Program-made: the position numbers and the translations under genes | Shown: one piece after another, positions 15,786 to 24,425 of the stretch | Layout of the letters: every line of letters begins with the position of its first letter | Position numbering within the stretch: position 1 is the first letter of the stretch | The notes under the pieces: model-generated | What the model saw: only the letters and a program-made list of their open reading frames with translations | What the model was told of the DNA's origin: nothing | Databases searched by the model: none | NCBI RefSeq assembly: GCF_000759885.1 | Contig: NZ_JNAH01000003.1 | Coordinates: forward strand, 310,001 to 374,000 | Length of the DNA stretch: 64,000 nt | DNA from: Prochlorococcus marinus str. GP2 | GTDB taxonomy: Bacteria; Cyanobacteriota; Cyanobacteriia; PCC-6307; Cyanobiaceae | Reading direction: 5' to 3'

Positions 15786-15929
15786 ATGAATAAAGAAGAA
15801 ACAGCAAAGCAAAAAACTATTTTAAATGTAGGCTATTGTGAAACGACCTCTGAATGGCTTGATAGAATCATTACTGAACTGGCAGATGAAAAGAAAAATT
15901 TTGTAGATTTGTCAGTTATTTGTGCTTAA
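15786..15929 (+). CDS. small protein, 47 aa
   Basis: ATG at 15786, TAA at 15927. It reads MNKEETAKQKTILNVGYCET, then TSEWLDRIITELADEKKNFV and LSVICA. Amphipathic helix in the middle (EWLDRIITELADE), two cysteines. Composition is protein-like; no family recognised. The flanking spacers (15604-15785 and 15930-16001) show no other gene. Confidence 0.5.
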   Translation: MNKEETAKQKTILNVGYCETTSEWLDRIITELADEKKNFVDLSVICA

Positions 15930-16001
15930 TTTTTTAGAAAATATAGTTTATTTTCAGTTTGCTTTTAAGTATAAGAGAAATTAAAAATATAGTTTTGTGA
16001 T

Positions 16002-16469
16002 GTGAATCCTAATAAAAAAAACATAGAAATCATTAAACAATTCAATTTATCTCCTCATCCTGAGGGTGGATGGTTTAGAGAGATAATAAGGAGTAAGAAT
16101 TCTCTAATAAGGGAAGATGGCCAAAGTAGAAACTTTATTACGGGAATTTATTATCTTTTGGAGAGAGATGCAAAAAGTGCTTGGCACAGAGTAAAAAATG
16201 CTGATGAGATTTGGATTTATTTAAGGGGCGATCCTCTGAATTTATGGTGCCTAGATAATGATAATAAGTTAATAAGAAATTTAATATTAGATTCCAATAA
16301 TCCAGTAGAAATGATCCCATCTGGATATTGGCAAGCTGCAAAAAGTACAGGCGAATTTACTTTAGTGAGTTGTTGTGTTGGCCCGGGCTTTGATTTTAAG
16401 GATTTTGAATTACTCAGAAATACAAATCATACTTCTAGATTGGATAAAGCAATTAATGATCTTATTTGA
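16002..16469 (+). CDS. cupin superfamily protein (DUF985)
   Basis: 155 aa, GTG start. It shows the DUF985/Cupin_5 signature: HPEGGWFREIIRS near residue 18, GIYYLLERDAKSAWHRV with a metal-site histidine, DEIWIYLRGDPL, then SGYWQAAKS and CCVGPGFDF. The family has a single beta-barrel and probably binds a metal or a small ligand. Its reaction is not established. Confidence 0.88.
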   Translation: MNPNKKNIEIIKQFNLSPHPEGGWFREIIRSKNSLIREDGQSRNFITGIYYLLERDAKSAWHRVKNADEIWIYLRGDPLNLWCLDNDNKLIRNLILDSNNPVEMIPSGYWQAAKSTGEFTLVSCCVGPGFDFKDFELLRNTNHTSRLDKAINDLI

Positions 16470-16537
16470 GAAATTTTTTGTTTATATTTTTAAAGAATCC
16501 TCTAGATTGATAAGGCTACTCAATAAATCTATATTTA

Positions 16538-16915
16538 ATGAATCAAAATTCTATCAAAACAATTGGTATTAATGATGAACCAAGAAAAGATTCACACTTA
16601 GTATATATAAATCAGGCTGATGGATTAAAAGGCATCCTTAATAGGGATTTTGATGAATGGTCTAATTTTGATACTTGGGAAAGTATTTCAGTTCAGCAAT
16701 GGATTTTTTCTAGAGCTTTGGAGGTTCTCAGAGGTAAGGAAATTGATATTAAATGCGATTGTTGTGAAAATAATGATTTAATCTCAAATGATTTTGAGAG
16801 TATAAAAAAAGAAAAATGCTTTGGTAAAAAAAGTGCTTACATGATTGAAAAAGTTGTAGATGAAATTGTATTAGCTAAAGCACGAAGAGAAAGTGATGGA
16901 ACATATTCTGCGTAA
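16538..16915 (+). CDS. conserved hypothetical protein, 125 aa
   Basis: Soluble protein with a CDCCENN cysteine cluster near residue 74 and a single further cysteine, possibly a metal site. W-x-x-F-D-T-W-E-S-I-S-V-Q-Q-W-I-F-S-R-A-L is a likely conserved helical core. It starts 68 bases after the cupin gene and may share its transcript. Family not recognised. Confidence 0.65.
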   Translation: MNQNSIKTIGINDEPRKDSHLVYINQADGLKGILNRDFDEWSNFDTWESISVQQWIFSRALEVLRGKEIDIKCDCCENNDLISNDFESIKKEKCFGKKSAYMIEKVVDEIVLAKARRESDGTYSA

Positions 16916-16951
16916 GATTCATAACTATCTATGGAGTGAAAAATCTTTTAC

Positions 16952-17134
16952 TTACCAGTGAAAATTATCAGAAGAACCAATCGTTAAATTTCTAGTGGAA
17001 ATCTTATGGAACTTAAAGTGTACCGAATCACTGAACTCCTTTTCATCTGAGTAATTCACAAGATCCAATGGGTCGATGTTTTCATCGAACCATGCATCAT
17101 ATTCAATATAGTTTGGTTCAGCAAAATAACTCAT
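16952..17134 (-). CDS. small acidic hypothetical protein, 60 aa
   Basis: MSYFAEPNYIEYDAWFDENI continues with an acidic stretch (DPLDLVNYSDEKEF) and ends TIGSSDNFHW. The strongly acidic, aromatic composition is not expected of noise in this AT-rich DNA. Opposite orientation to its neighbours. It is the first gene of the accessory patch that runs to the tRNA pair. Confidence 0.5.
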   Translation of the reverse strand: MSYFAEPNYIEYDAWFDENIDPLDLVNYSDEKEFSDSVHFKFHKISTRNLTIGSSDNFHW

Positions 17135-17234
17135 ATCTAATAAATAGCTGGTAAAAAACGTATAAACGGTACATGCGATACCAAATTAAAATTCTTAATT
17201 TTTAGATAATTTCTATTTTTAACTTGTTCTTCTT

Positions 17235-17552
17235 GAATTTAAGGTTTGAAAAGCTGAAAAATGGTGGGAAACAGCTTATGTGGCAATGTCACCAGGTGGT
17301 GGATTGGATGATGCGGTAGCAATTACTAAAGAAAAAGGATTTTTTAACCACTCTGCAAATGCCGTAACTAAAACTGGTCCTGTATATTTTTTTTTGGGAA
17401 GTAAAAGAAGGTATTTCTGCTGAAGATTTTCAGGAGTTTATAGATGGCCCCTCAGTTCTAGGTTCGGATAAGATACATTGATTAATATCTATAAACCAAT
17501 TGGTACATCATTAATGAATGGAAAAACACCATATTCTCCAGTTTTTTCTTGA
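17235..17552 (+). pseudogene. decayed gene with stop and frameshifts
   Basis: Three frames together read like one protein: FKV-stop-KAEKWWETAYVAMSPGGG, LDDAVAITKEKGFFNHSANA, VTKTGPVY, then (after a run of nine T near 17390) WEVKEGISAEDFQEFIDGPS and VLGSDKIH, then (second shift near 17480) INIYKPIGTSLMNGKTPYSP and VFS-stop. The in-frame TGA at 17247-17249 and at least two frameshifts mean it is not functional. It precedes a DUF3764 gene and may once have been its operon partner. Confidence 0.75.
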
Positions 17553-17596
17553 TTATTGACAGTCGATTTAAAATAAATAGCAATTAGCTTGTTTTT

Positions 17597-17881
17597 ATGA
17601 CTATTGAAACTACTGTTTTCACCTTTAAACTTTCAAATACATTTGAGGAATGGGTAAAAATGTTTGATAGTCCAGAGATAGATGCATTTCATAAAACGGT
17701 AGGACTTACTCCTTTATATCGTGGTAAAAGTTTAATTGATCCAAAAGAAGTTATTGTTATTCATCAAGCTGAAGAAGGTGTTGCCAAGCATGTTTTTTCA
17801 GATCCTGAAACCATTAAAAATATAGAATCTGGAGGACATATTTATAGCACAACGAAAATCACAAGTTGGGTTTCTGATTAG
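17597..17881 (+). CDS. DUF3764 family protein, 94 aa
   Basis: ATG start; the whole length matches what I remember of the DUF3764 pattern: ETTVFTFKLSNTFEEWVKMF, then GLTPLYRGKSLIDPKEVIVI, H-Q-A-E-E-G-V, and a final GGHIYSTTKITSWV. The fold is probably ferredoxin-like, a small dimeric alpha/beta barrel. The family occurs in marine picocyanobacteria, commonly in islands. Function unknown. Confidence 0.8.
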   Translation: MTIETTVFTFKLSNTFEEWVKMFDSPEIDAFHKTVGLTPLYRGKSLIDPKEVIVIHQAEEGVAKHVFSDPETIKNIESGGHIYSTTKITSWVSD

Positions 17882-18004
17882 TTGAAAAACTAACTATGCA
17901 AACATATATAAGTTTAATGCCAACAGGAGTTCCATATAAGATCTTTAAAACAAAATTAGGATATAGCCTTGTTTAAGGATTAGAGTATTAACTAATTAAT
18001 TTGG

Positions 18005-18124
18005 CTAAATTATTAATAAGAATCTGAGTACTAGAGGTAACCATAGACATAGAAGAAGCATTAGCAAAAGAGTAATGGCATGGATATTTGGAATGTATTG
18101 CTCTTTAAAAATTTGAGTTTTCAT
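18005..18124 (-). CDS. candidate single-helix membrane micro-protein, 39 aa
   Basis: ATG at 18124, TAG at 18005. It reads MKTQIFKEQYIPNIHAITLL, then LMLLLCLWLPLVLRFLLII, a single long membrane helix (17-39). GGCGAG precedes the ATG by about 8 bases. It begins three bases after the stop of the 29-aa ORF upstream, so the two form a coupled pair. Confidence 0.45.
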   Translation of the reverse strand: MKTQIFKEQYIPNIHAITLLLMLLLCLWLPLVLRFLLII

Positions 18125-18127
18125 GAT

Positions 18128-18217
18128 TTATCTCGCCTTCTTAAGTTTGATTTCTCTTCTGATTAGCAAAGCAATAACTATAACACACATGTTCATTAGA
18201 AATACGTCTAATGGCAT
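18128..18217 (-). CDS. candidate membrane micro-protein, 29 aa
   Basis: ATG at 18217, TAA at 18128. It reads MPLDVFLMNMCVIVIALLIR, then REIKLKKAR: one helix (5-19) followed by a basic tail, obeying the positive-inside rule. First member of a two-gene pair with the 39-aa ORF. Confidence 0.4.
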   Translation of the reverse strand: MPLDVFLMNMCVIVIALLIRREIKLKKAR

Positions 18218-18365
18218 TTAATAAAAAAGTCTCTAATCAATTAATAGCAAGATTATTGATTTACGAATCAGGAAATGATTATTAATGTTTATTGGCTTAA
18301 TAAAATGAATTTAAAAATTAAATTTATGCTTAGATATCTCAGTTCTCTTAACTATATAAAAGGCT

Positions 18366-18629
18366 TATTCAGACACAAGAATAGTAATAGGCGGTTTAGC
18401 TCATGTACCTGTTCTTATTTTTATAGCTAATTTTATTAAAGGTGAGTTTGGAATTAAAACTGAAAAGACAAAAAATACTGTAGTTAAAGGAAAGTCCGTT
18501 AAAATTATTGAGGTAAAAGATACTGTAGTTAAATAAGGAAAAGCAGAAGCTTAGAAGGTTGATTAGGTTTATGAAAAGGTAAAGAAGAGAAAGAAAGATA
18601 AGAAGAAGAAAAAAAAATCACTAAATTGA
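18366..18629 (+). pseudogene. decayed gene with lysine-rich tail
   Basis: One frame reads DTRIVIGGLAHVPVLIFIAN, then FIKGEFGIKTEKTKNTVVKG, KSVKIIEVKDTVVK and a stop at 18534, with no start codon and a TAA just upstream. The same frame goes on as GKAEA-stop-KVD-stop-VYEKVKKRKKDKKKKKK. This looks like a former membrane protein with one helix and a long Lys/Glu/Val repeat tail that has picked up several stops. Confidence 0.6.
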
Positions 18630-18806
18630 GATCCTATCAAGCATCAATACATCTTGAGCTTGGATTGTATCTCTCTTATCTTCGTCTTCGGGATCTTTAT
18701 AAGATTCAATTTCAGCTTGAATTTTTCTCTTGTAAACTCCTTTGATATAGTCCATTTCTCTTTTGTTTTTGTCTAGAATTGAGAATGGTGATCTTTTAAA
18801 ATTCAT
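18621..18806 (-). CDS. small charged protein, 61 aa
   Basis: MNFKRSPFSILDKNKREMDY, then a charged helical remainder (KRKIQAEIESYKDPEDEDKR) ending VLMLDRISI. An AGGAGA sits about 6 bases before the ATG, the best ribosome binding site in this patch. It follows the 45-aa ORF at 18835-18972 after 28 bases. Function unknown. Confidence 0.6.
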   Translation of the reverse strand: MNFKRSPFSILDKNKREMDYIKGVYKRKIQAEIESYKDPEDEDKRDTIQAQDVLMLDRISI

Positions 18807-18834
18807 AACTTTCTCCTAAATAAATAAAATTTAA

Positions 18835-18972
18835 TCAGCTCCAGTTTTTATCAGATTCAACAAAGCTATCCAATGTTTGCTGATTTCTGATTTCTTCCTC
18901 AAGAAGTTCTTCTTCTGATCTTTCTTCAATCTCAGATTTAAAATCTTCTTTTAGTTTGGATTTGGTAGACAT
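18835..18972 (-). CDS. small acidic coiled-coil-like protein, 45 aa
   Basis: ATG at 18972, TGA at 18835. It reads MSTKSKLKEDFKSEIEERSE, then EELLEEEIRNQQTLDSFVES and DKNWS. Very Glu-rich, predicted fully helical. Likely operon partner of the 61-aa gene downstream. Confidence 0.55.
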   Translation of the reverse strand: MSTKSKLKEDFKSEIEERSEEELLEEEIRNQQTLDSFVESDKNWS

Positions 18973-19113
18973 TTGCTCATGACGACTACATCTATGTTCT
19001 AACTAGTTAGAGAGGCCATTCGACTAATAAGCATGTACGGTTTGAGGTACTCCCATATACGGATAAAGGATCAACAATTCAATTTAAATATGGGTAAAAT
19101 GTGAGGAAATTTA

Positions 19114-19200
19114 TCAATTTTTGCCTTTAAGAATCATCAATAAAGGTAGACCAATAAGCATCAAACTCCCATCAATTAATAAAAAAGTATTCAGGTTCAT
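19114..19200 (-). CDS. candidate membrane micro-peptide, 28 aa
   Basis: ATG at 19200, TGA at 19114. It reads MNLNTFLLIDGSLMLIGLPL, then LMILKGKN. One hydrophobic helix and a basic end. Its ATG overlaps the TGA of the preceding gene (ATGA at 19200-19197), a classical coupling arrangement that supports translation. Confidence 0.45.
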   Translation of the reverse strand: MNLNTFLLIDGSLMLIGLPLLMILKGKN

Positions 19201-19388
19201 TTATCCATTCCTTCGAGGATATCCCAATTGGGGGATATTCCTTTTTTAATTGGTTGATTTTTTATATCATCCATCTCATTTCTGATTTTGTTGTAGTAAG
19301 CCAACTCTTCTGGATTATCAGAACCAAGACCATAATTCATGGTTGCTGCAATATATATTTTGTGCATCCGGTAATACGATAGTGCCAT
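19197..19388 (-). CDS. hypothetical protein, 63 aa
   Basis: From the ATG at 19388 the protein begins MALSYYRMHKIYIAATMNYG and goes on to a charged helix (ELAYYNKIRNEMDDIK) and NWDILEGMDK. A TTG at 19400 would add four residues. It ends four bases inside the 28-aa peptide gene (ATGA overlap). Function unknown. Confidence 0.5.
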   Translation of the reverse strand: MALSYYRMHKIYIAATMNYGLGSDNPEELAYYNKIRNEMDDIKNQPIKKGISPNWDILEGMDK

Positions 19389-19474
19389 TAATAAAGACAA
19401 ACTATTTAGAATATATTTGAATTCTATTTAAAGTGCTGATCTACGAGATCAGTTATATTAATCAATTGCTCAAG

Positions 19475-19546
<72 letters not shown>

Positions 19547-19555
19547 AATTTAAAG

Positions 19556-19637
19556 TGGGCCGGGTTGGATTTGAACCAACGTAGGCAGAGCCAGCGGATT
19601 TACAGTCCGCCCCCTTTAACCACTCGGGCACCGACCC
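19556..19637 (-). tRNA. tRNA-Tyr (GTA)
   Basis: 82-nt class II tRNA with a long variable arm. Acceptor GGGTCGG pairs with CCGGCCC, discriminator A, anticodon stem GCGGA/TCCGC with loop CTGTAAA giving anticodon GTA, and T-arm GTTGGTTCAAATCCAAC. CCA is not encoded. It lies nine bases upstream of tRNA-Thr on the same strand and is probably co-transcribed with it. Confidence 0.97.
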
Positions 19638-19739
19638 CCACTATTTGAACTTATCAGTTAATGGACACTTTGTGTGAAATTGTTTTGGTTTTTTTGTTTC
19701 TTTCTAGATAGCATTTGTAAAGAAAAAACTTTATTGATG

Positions 19740-20180
19740 ATGAATATTTTATTGATAAATGGACCAAATCTAAATCTTTTGGGCACTAGAGAACCTGAAA
19801 TATATGGTAATAAAACATTGATTGATATAGAAAAAGATTTGATTAAAGTTGCTAAAGAAAAAAGTATTAATCTTGAATGTTTTCAAAGTAATCACGAAGG
19901 AGAAATAGTAGATAAAATTCAGACGTCTGTAAACAATATCCAAGGTGTTCTTATAAATGCTGGCGCTTTTACTCATACCTCGATTTCTATTCGTGATGCT
20001 TTAATTGGATCAAAAATTCCTTTTGTAGAGTTACATATTTCAAATATTTTTAGTAGAGAAGAATTTCGTAAAGAATCTTTTCTTACAGATAAAGCTATAG
20101 GAATAATCAGTGGATTCGGAATATCAAGTTATTCCTTAGCTCTTGAAGGAATCATTGGTTATTTAAGTAGTAGAGATTAA
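19740..20180 (+). CDS. aroQ: type II 3-dehydroquinate dehydratase
   Basis: 146 aa from the ATG at 19740, giving the canonical start [20 protein letters not shown]. The catalytic tyrosine is in EIYG, the histidine motif is NHEGEIVD, and the C-terminal site is [15 protein letters not shown]. It converts 3-dehydroquinate to 3-dehydroshikimate in the shikimate pathway. Upstream in-frame codons give an unlikely aromatic-rich extension. The stop is directly followed by miaE. Confidence 0.94.
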   Translation: MNILLINGPNLNLLGTREPEIYGNKTLIDIEKDLIKVAKEKSINLECFQSNHEGEIVDKIQTSVNNIQGVLINAGAFTHTSISIRDALIGSKIPFVELHISNIFSREEFRKESFLTDKAIGIISGFGISSYSLALEGIIGYLSSRD

Positions 20181-20789
20181 ATGCTAGTCGATTTTAAAAG
20201 GCCTTCTTCTCATATTAAATATTTATACTCATTAACCTCAGATGAGTGGATCCAACTCGCATTATCTAATCCAATAGACATTCTTATTGACCATGCTCAT
20301 TGTGAGAGAAAAGCAGCAGGAGTGGCTATTCAATTGATGTTCAGATATCCATCGGAACCAAATCTCGCAGAAGTTCTAAGTCCAATAGCGAGAGAGGAAT
20401 TAGAGCATTTTGAAAAAATACTTTATTTTTTAAAGGATCTTGGACATTCTCTTGAGTCCCTAAAACCACCTCCATATGGTGCCGAATTGTCCAAGAATAT
20501 AAGAAAGGAAGAGCCCGATAGAATGCTTGATAGTTTCTTAATCGCAGGACTTATTGAAGCAAGAAGTCATGAAAGATTAAGCTTGCTTGCGCTTAATTCT
20601 AGAGAAGAATCTTTTAAAATTCTTTATGAATCTTTGCTTGAGAGTGAGGCAAGGCACTTTGGAATTTATTGGAAACTAGCGCAAACTAAATTCTCTAAAA
20701 ATCAAACTTTCAAAAGGCTAGATGAGTTGTCCGAAATTGAGTCAGAAATTCTTGCTGAGACTTGTACGATGCCAAGGGTCCATAGCTAG
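20181..20789 (+). CDS. miaE: tRNA 2-methylthio-N6-isopentenyladenosine hydroxylase (MiaE)
   Basis: 202 aa. Carboxylate-bridged di-iron ferritin-like protein. Ligand motifs are HAHCERKAAG (E of helix 1), REELEHFEK, IEARSHER and ESEARHFG, i.e. two ExxH pairs and flanking glutamates. It hydroxylates ms2i6A37 of tRNA using oxygen. It starts right after the aroQ stop. The gene makes sense only with MiaA and MiaB elsewhere in the genome. Confidence 0.88.
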   Translation: MLVDFKRPSSHIKYLYSLTSDEWIQLALSNPIDILIDHAHCERKAAGVAIQLMFRYPSEPNLAEVLSPIAREELEHFEKILYFLKDLGHSLESLKPPPYGAELSKNIRKEEPDRMLDSFLIAGLIEARSHERLSLLALNSREESFKILYESLLESEARHFGIYWKLAQTKFSKNQTFKRLDELSEIESEILAETCTMPRVHS

Positions 20790-20805
20790 AAATAATAAAT
20801 TTCGA

Positions 20806-21561
20806 ATGTTAACAAAAAAATTTTTTACAGTATTTAAAGGTTATAAAAGTGATTCAACATCATTAACAATCGTTGGTGTTGGCCCTGGAGATCCATCGCT
20901 TTTAACAATTGCTGCTGTTGATGCAATAAAAAAGGCGAAAGTTATAGTTTTTCCAATATCAGATGATAATAAAAAGAGTTTCGCTGCAGAAATAGTCAAG
21001 AAATACACCAAATTTAAAAAAAATATACCTATCATCTTTCCAATGGCTAGGGAGGATTTTGATCCAGATGAAATATGGTCTAACGCAGTAGAAAAAATTG
21101 TGAAATTTATAAAAAATGGTGAATCAGTTGTTTTACTTTGTTTAGGAGATACCTCAATATTTGCAAGTTCTTCTAATATCTTGAGGTTAATAAAAAAAAA
21201 TCATGCGGAAATTATTACCAAAACCATACCTGGTATTTCCTCAATTTCAGCAGCAGCAGCTTTGAATGATTTTGATTTAGTTAAAAAAGGCGAGACCTTG
21301 ATTATCAAAGAATGTCCTTCTTCAAAATCAGAATTGGCATCCCTAATATGTGAAAGTAAGGGGAATAAAACGGTCATGGCCATTATGAAAGTTGGGAAAA
21401 GATGGCATCTAATTAGGGATATTTTAAAAAAAGAGGATATCATCGATAAATCATCAATAGCTTTAAATGTAGGTATGCCTGATCAAATTATTCAATATGC
21501 ATCCCAATATAAAAAGGATTTTATGCCTTACTTTTCTTTGATTTTGATAAGGTTCGATTAA
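20806..21561 (+). CDS. cobI: precorrin-2 C20-methyltransferase
   Basis: 251 aa from ATG 20806. The N-terminal TIVGVGPGDPSLLT is the SAM-dependent corrin methyltransferase signature. Further motifs are LCLGDTSIFAS, KTIPGISSISAAAA and MKVGKRWHLI. It adds the C20 methyl group in cobalamin (pseudocobalamin) synthesis. A longer frame from 20722 would overlap miaE and is unlikely. Its stop overlaps the next start by one base. Confidence 0.92.
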   Translation: MLTKKFFTVFKGYKSDSTSLTIVGVGPGDPSLLTIAAVDAIKKAKVIVFPISDDNKKSFAAEIVKKYTKFKKNIPIIFPMAREDFDPDEIWSNAVEKIVKFIKNGESVVLLCLGDTSIFASSSNILRLIKKNHAEIITKTIPGISSISAAAALNDFDLVKKGETLIIKECPSSKSELASLICESKGNKTVMAIMKVGKRWHLIRDILKKEDIIDKSSIALNVGMPDQIIQYASQYKKDFMPYFSLILIRFD

Positions 21562-22046
21562 TGCAAAAAAAAGAAAAATTCCTTGGTCATCAATTTAGAT
21601 GGCCAATATGTAAGGAACTATTATTTCTTGTTCTTGAAGATCGGGTTAGTGATGTTTTTGTTTGTGAATTGGTTTGGGAAAGACTTTTTTATACTAGAGA
21701 AATAACGCAAAATAATTGGGTTTCTAGTGAATTAACTCCTTCTTATTGGTCAGAAAAATTTGAAAAAGCCCCTCAAATCATTTCAGAGCGATCAGCCTCA
21801 GTACATTTGACTCGATCAATTCCAAAAGAACATAAACAGGGATTGAAAAATTTTCTAAATTTTAAAGGTTACAAGATTAATGAACTTTATCCAAGAAGAA
21901 CTAGAAGAGCTACCGCAGTAAATTGGTTGATTTATTGGGCTATTGAAAATAATTGTTTTTCAAATGATAATGAAGTAATCCCCAGTCCCAGTTCACCTCC
22001 TGTTAATCCAGCAAAAGGGCATTTTGGTGATCCAGAAATCAAATGA
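21561..22046 (+). CDS. conserved cyanobacterial protein, 161 aa
   Basis: Starts MQKKEKFLGHQFRWPICKEL. The middle is rich in aromatic and charged residues (VCELVWERLFY, ELTPSYWSEKFEKAPQIISE). It has RRTRRATAVNWLIYWA near residue 115 and a proline-rich tail ending HFGDPEIK. Its ATG overlaps the cobI stop (TAATG), so the two are translated together. I do not recognise a functional domain. Confidence 0.75.
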   Translation: MQKKEKFLGHQFRWPICKELLFLVLEDRVSDVFVCELVWERLFYTREITQNNWVSSELTPSYWSEKFEKAPQIISERSASVHLTRSIPKEHKQGLKNFLNFKGYKINELYPRRTRRATAVNWLIYWAIENNCFSNDNEVIPSPSSPPVNPAKGHFGDPEIK

Positions 22047-22119
22047 AATTTTTAAATAAGGTAAATAATTGTATTAAAGGTATAGTTGTAATGAAAACTA
22101 CTTTCTTTGGAGAGAAGAA

Positions 22120-23493
22120 TTGATTCTTCCTACAATAGCAATTATTGGAAGACCTAACGTTGGAAAATCTACCTTGGTTAATCGTCTTTGCCAAAGTAAT
22201 GATGCAATAGTATTTGATAAACCTGGTGTTACAAGAGATAGAACTTATCAAAATGCATCATGGGGAGGTAAGGAATTTCAAATAGTAGATACTGGAGGTT
22301 TAGTTTTTGATGATGATAGCGAATTTCTCCCAGAGATAAGAACACAAGTTTTCTTGGCTCTCGAAGAGGCTTCATTAGCATTACTCGTGGTAGATGGAAA
22401 TCAAGGTGTTACTGATGGTGATTTATCAATAGCAAAATGGTTAAGAAATTCAAGCTGCAAAACAATTGTTGCCGTTAATAAATGCGAATCGACCACTCTT
22501 GGAATCTCTTTGGCTTCAGAGTTCTGGAAATTAGGATTGGGCGAACCTCTACCTGTTTCCGCTATTCATGGTTCAGGTACTGGGGATCTTTTAGACCTAG
22601 TTATTGACGAGCTTCCTGATAATATTATTCAGGATGAAGAAGAAAAGATAATGATGTCAATTATTGGCAGGCCAAATGTTGGTAAATCTAGTTTGTTAAA
22701 TTCAATCTCTGGTGAGAAAAGAGCAATAGTTAGTGATCTTAGTGGAACGACAACTGATTCAATAGATACTCTTATTAAAAAAGGTGATCATCAATGGAAA
22801 ATTGTTGATACAGCTGGAATTAGAAGAAAGAAAAATGTTAAATACGGTACTGAATTCTTTGGTATAAATAGGGCTTTTAAATCTATTGATAGAAGTGATG
22901 TTTGTGTATTAGTTATAGATGCTATAGATGGAGTAACTGATCAAGACCAGAAGTTGGCTGGGCGAATAGAGGAACAAGGCAGAGCTTGTATAATTGTTGT
23001 TAATAAATGGGATCTTGTAGAGAAAAATAGTTCAACAATTTATCAAGTAGAGAAAGAACTAAGATCTAAACTTTATTTTTTACACTGGTCAAAAATGATT
23101 TTTATTTCTGCCTTAACTGGTCAAAGAGTAGACAATATTTTTGAGCATGCTCTAGATGCGGTAAATCAACATAGAAGAAGAGTTACAACATCTGTTGTTA
23201 ATGAAGTGCTTAGAGAATCAATTAGTTGGAAAAGTCCTCCAACGAAGAGAAGCGGCAAGCAAGGTAGGCTTTATTATGGCACACAAGTAAAGAACAAACC
23301 TCCCACTTTTACTCTTTTTGTAAATGACCCTAAATTATTCGGAATAACCTATAGAAGATATATTGAAAAACAAATTAGAGTAAATTTAGGCTTTGAAGGC
23401 ACACCTCTCATTTTACTTTGGAGAGGAAAACAGCAAAGAGAGTTAAATAAAGAAGTTCAAAGAGAAAATATTGAAATAATTCAAAAAGATTAA
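22120..23493 (+). CDS. der: ribosome-assembly GTPase Der (EngA)
   Basis: 457 aa, TTG start directly before the first G domain. Two tandem GTPase domains: GRPNVGKST (about 9-17) with DTGG and NKCE, and GRPNVGKSS (about 187-195) with DTAG and NKWD, followed by a C-terminal KH-like domain. Der acts in 50S subunit maturation and is essential in most bacteria. The stop overlaps the next start (TAATG). Confidence 0.96.
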   Translation: MILPTIAIIGRPNVGKSTLVNRLCQSNDAIVFDKPGVTRDRTYQNASWGGKEFQIVDTGGLVFDDDSEFLPEIRTQVFLALEEASLALLVVDGNQGVTDGDLSIAKWLRNSSCKTIVAVNKCESTTLGISLASEFWKLGLGEPLPVSAIHGSGTGDLLDLVIDELPDNIIQDEEEKIMMSIIGRPNVGKSSLLNSISGEKRAIVSDLSGTTTDSIDTLIKKGDHQWKIVDTAGIRRKKNVKYGTEFFGINRAFKSIDRSDVCVLVIDAIDGVTDQDQKLAGRIEEQGRACIIVVNKWDLVEKNSSTIYQVEKELRSKLYFLHWSKMIFISALTGQRVDNIFEHALDAVNQHRRRVTTSVVNEVLRESISWKSPPTKRSGKQGRLYYGTQVKNKPPTFTLFVNDPKLFGITYRRYIEKQIRVNLGFEGTPLILLWRGKQQRELNKEVQRENIEIIQKD

Positions 23494-24407
23494 TGAATTT
23501 ACTTACCAAATTTCCAGTTGGTCAATACGTCTATGGCAATAGAAGTTGGCTAAGAATTATTGATAGTAGATTAAAAATTATTATAGTGATGATATTTCTA
23601 ATCACTCCAATTTGGGCAGGCCCTATTTGGAGGTTAAGTTTAGTGTGTAGTTTACTATTAATTACTTTTTTAAGTTTGTTACCAACTCGAGTTTGGTGGA
23701 GATCATTATTTCTTCTCTCATGCTTATCTTTATTAATTGGATGTATATCAATACTGGCTTCTGCAGATATTCAATCTCTAAATGGTTACTTAAGAAATCC
23801 TAATGAGATTGAAGTAGCTTTGGAAAACTATAAAAATTGGAATATTTTGCAAATTCCTTCGCAGAAGATATGGTTTATGAATTTTGGTCCATTCAACTTA
23901 TCAAGAAAATCTCTTGAATTAGGCATAAAAACCTCTACCTTGATATTTACTGTTATTCAAAGCGTTAATTTGATGCTTTTATCCACATTGCAAGAAGATA
24001 TTGTGTGGGGATTAAGTTGGTTTCTATACCCATTGAGAAAAATTGGATTGCCAATAAATAAGTGGCTTTTTCAGTTATTAATTGCATTACGTTTTATTCC
24101 TTTAGTACAGGAAGAATTTCAAAATCTAATTAAATCTGCATCGGTTCGATCAATAAATTTCCAAAAATTAGGATTTAAGAAATTCTTTAGTGTCTTTTTA
24201 ATTTTTATAGAAAGGTTATTTCAAAATATATTGCTGAGAATTGATCAAGGAGCAGAATCATTGCTTTCAAAAAAAGAAATCAATATAAAAATAAATAGAT
24301 TTAGAATTTTTTATCCTTATGGGTCTCTCAATGTAATTGTTAATACATTATCGATATGTTTTATTTGCATAGCAATTTTTCTTAGAAAACTGTATGGTGC
24401 ATTATAA
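23493..24407 (+). CDS. ECF-type transporter transmembrane subunit (EcfT/CbiQ family)
   Basis: 304 aa with several membrane helices and the conserved cytoplasmic segments of EcfT: the N-terminal LLTKFPVGQYVYGNRSWLRI, then LHP-type D-S-R-L-K motif, and coupling helices near ALRFIPLVQEEFQNLIKSAS and ERLFQNILLRIDQGAESL. EcfT couples the ATPases to a substrate-binding S subunit for vitamin or metal uptake. No S subunit or ATPase lies nearby, so the substrate is open. It follows der with a one-base overlap. Confidence 0.85.
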   Translation: MNLLTKFPVGQYVYGNRSWLRIIDSRLKIIIVMIFLITPIWAGPIWRLSLVCSLLLITFLSLLPTRVWWRSLFLLSCLSLLIGCISILASADIQSLNGYLRNPNEIEVALENYKNWNILQIPSQKIWFMNFGPFNLSRKSLELGIKTSTLIFTVIQSVNLMLLSTLQEDIVWGLSWFLYPLRKIGLPINKWLFQLLIALRFIPLVQEEFQNLIKSASVRSINFQKLGFKKFFSVFLIFIERLFQNILLRIDQGAESLLSKKEINIKINRFRIFYPYGSLNVIVNTLSICFICIAIFLRKLYGAL

Positions 24408-24425
24408 ATAACACAATATTGTAGT

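Noticed and set aside
17896-17976. 26-codon ORF starting MQTYISLMPTG
   Set aside because: No ribosome binding site, no supporting neighbour and a degenerating surrounding; not reportable as a gene.
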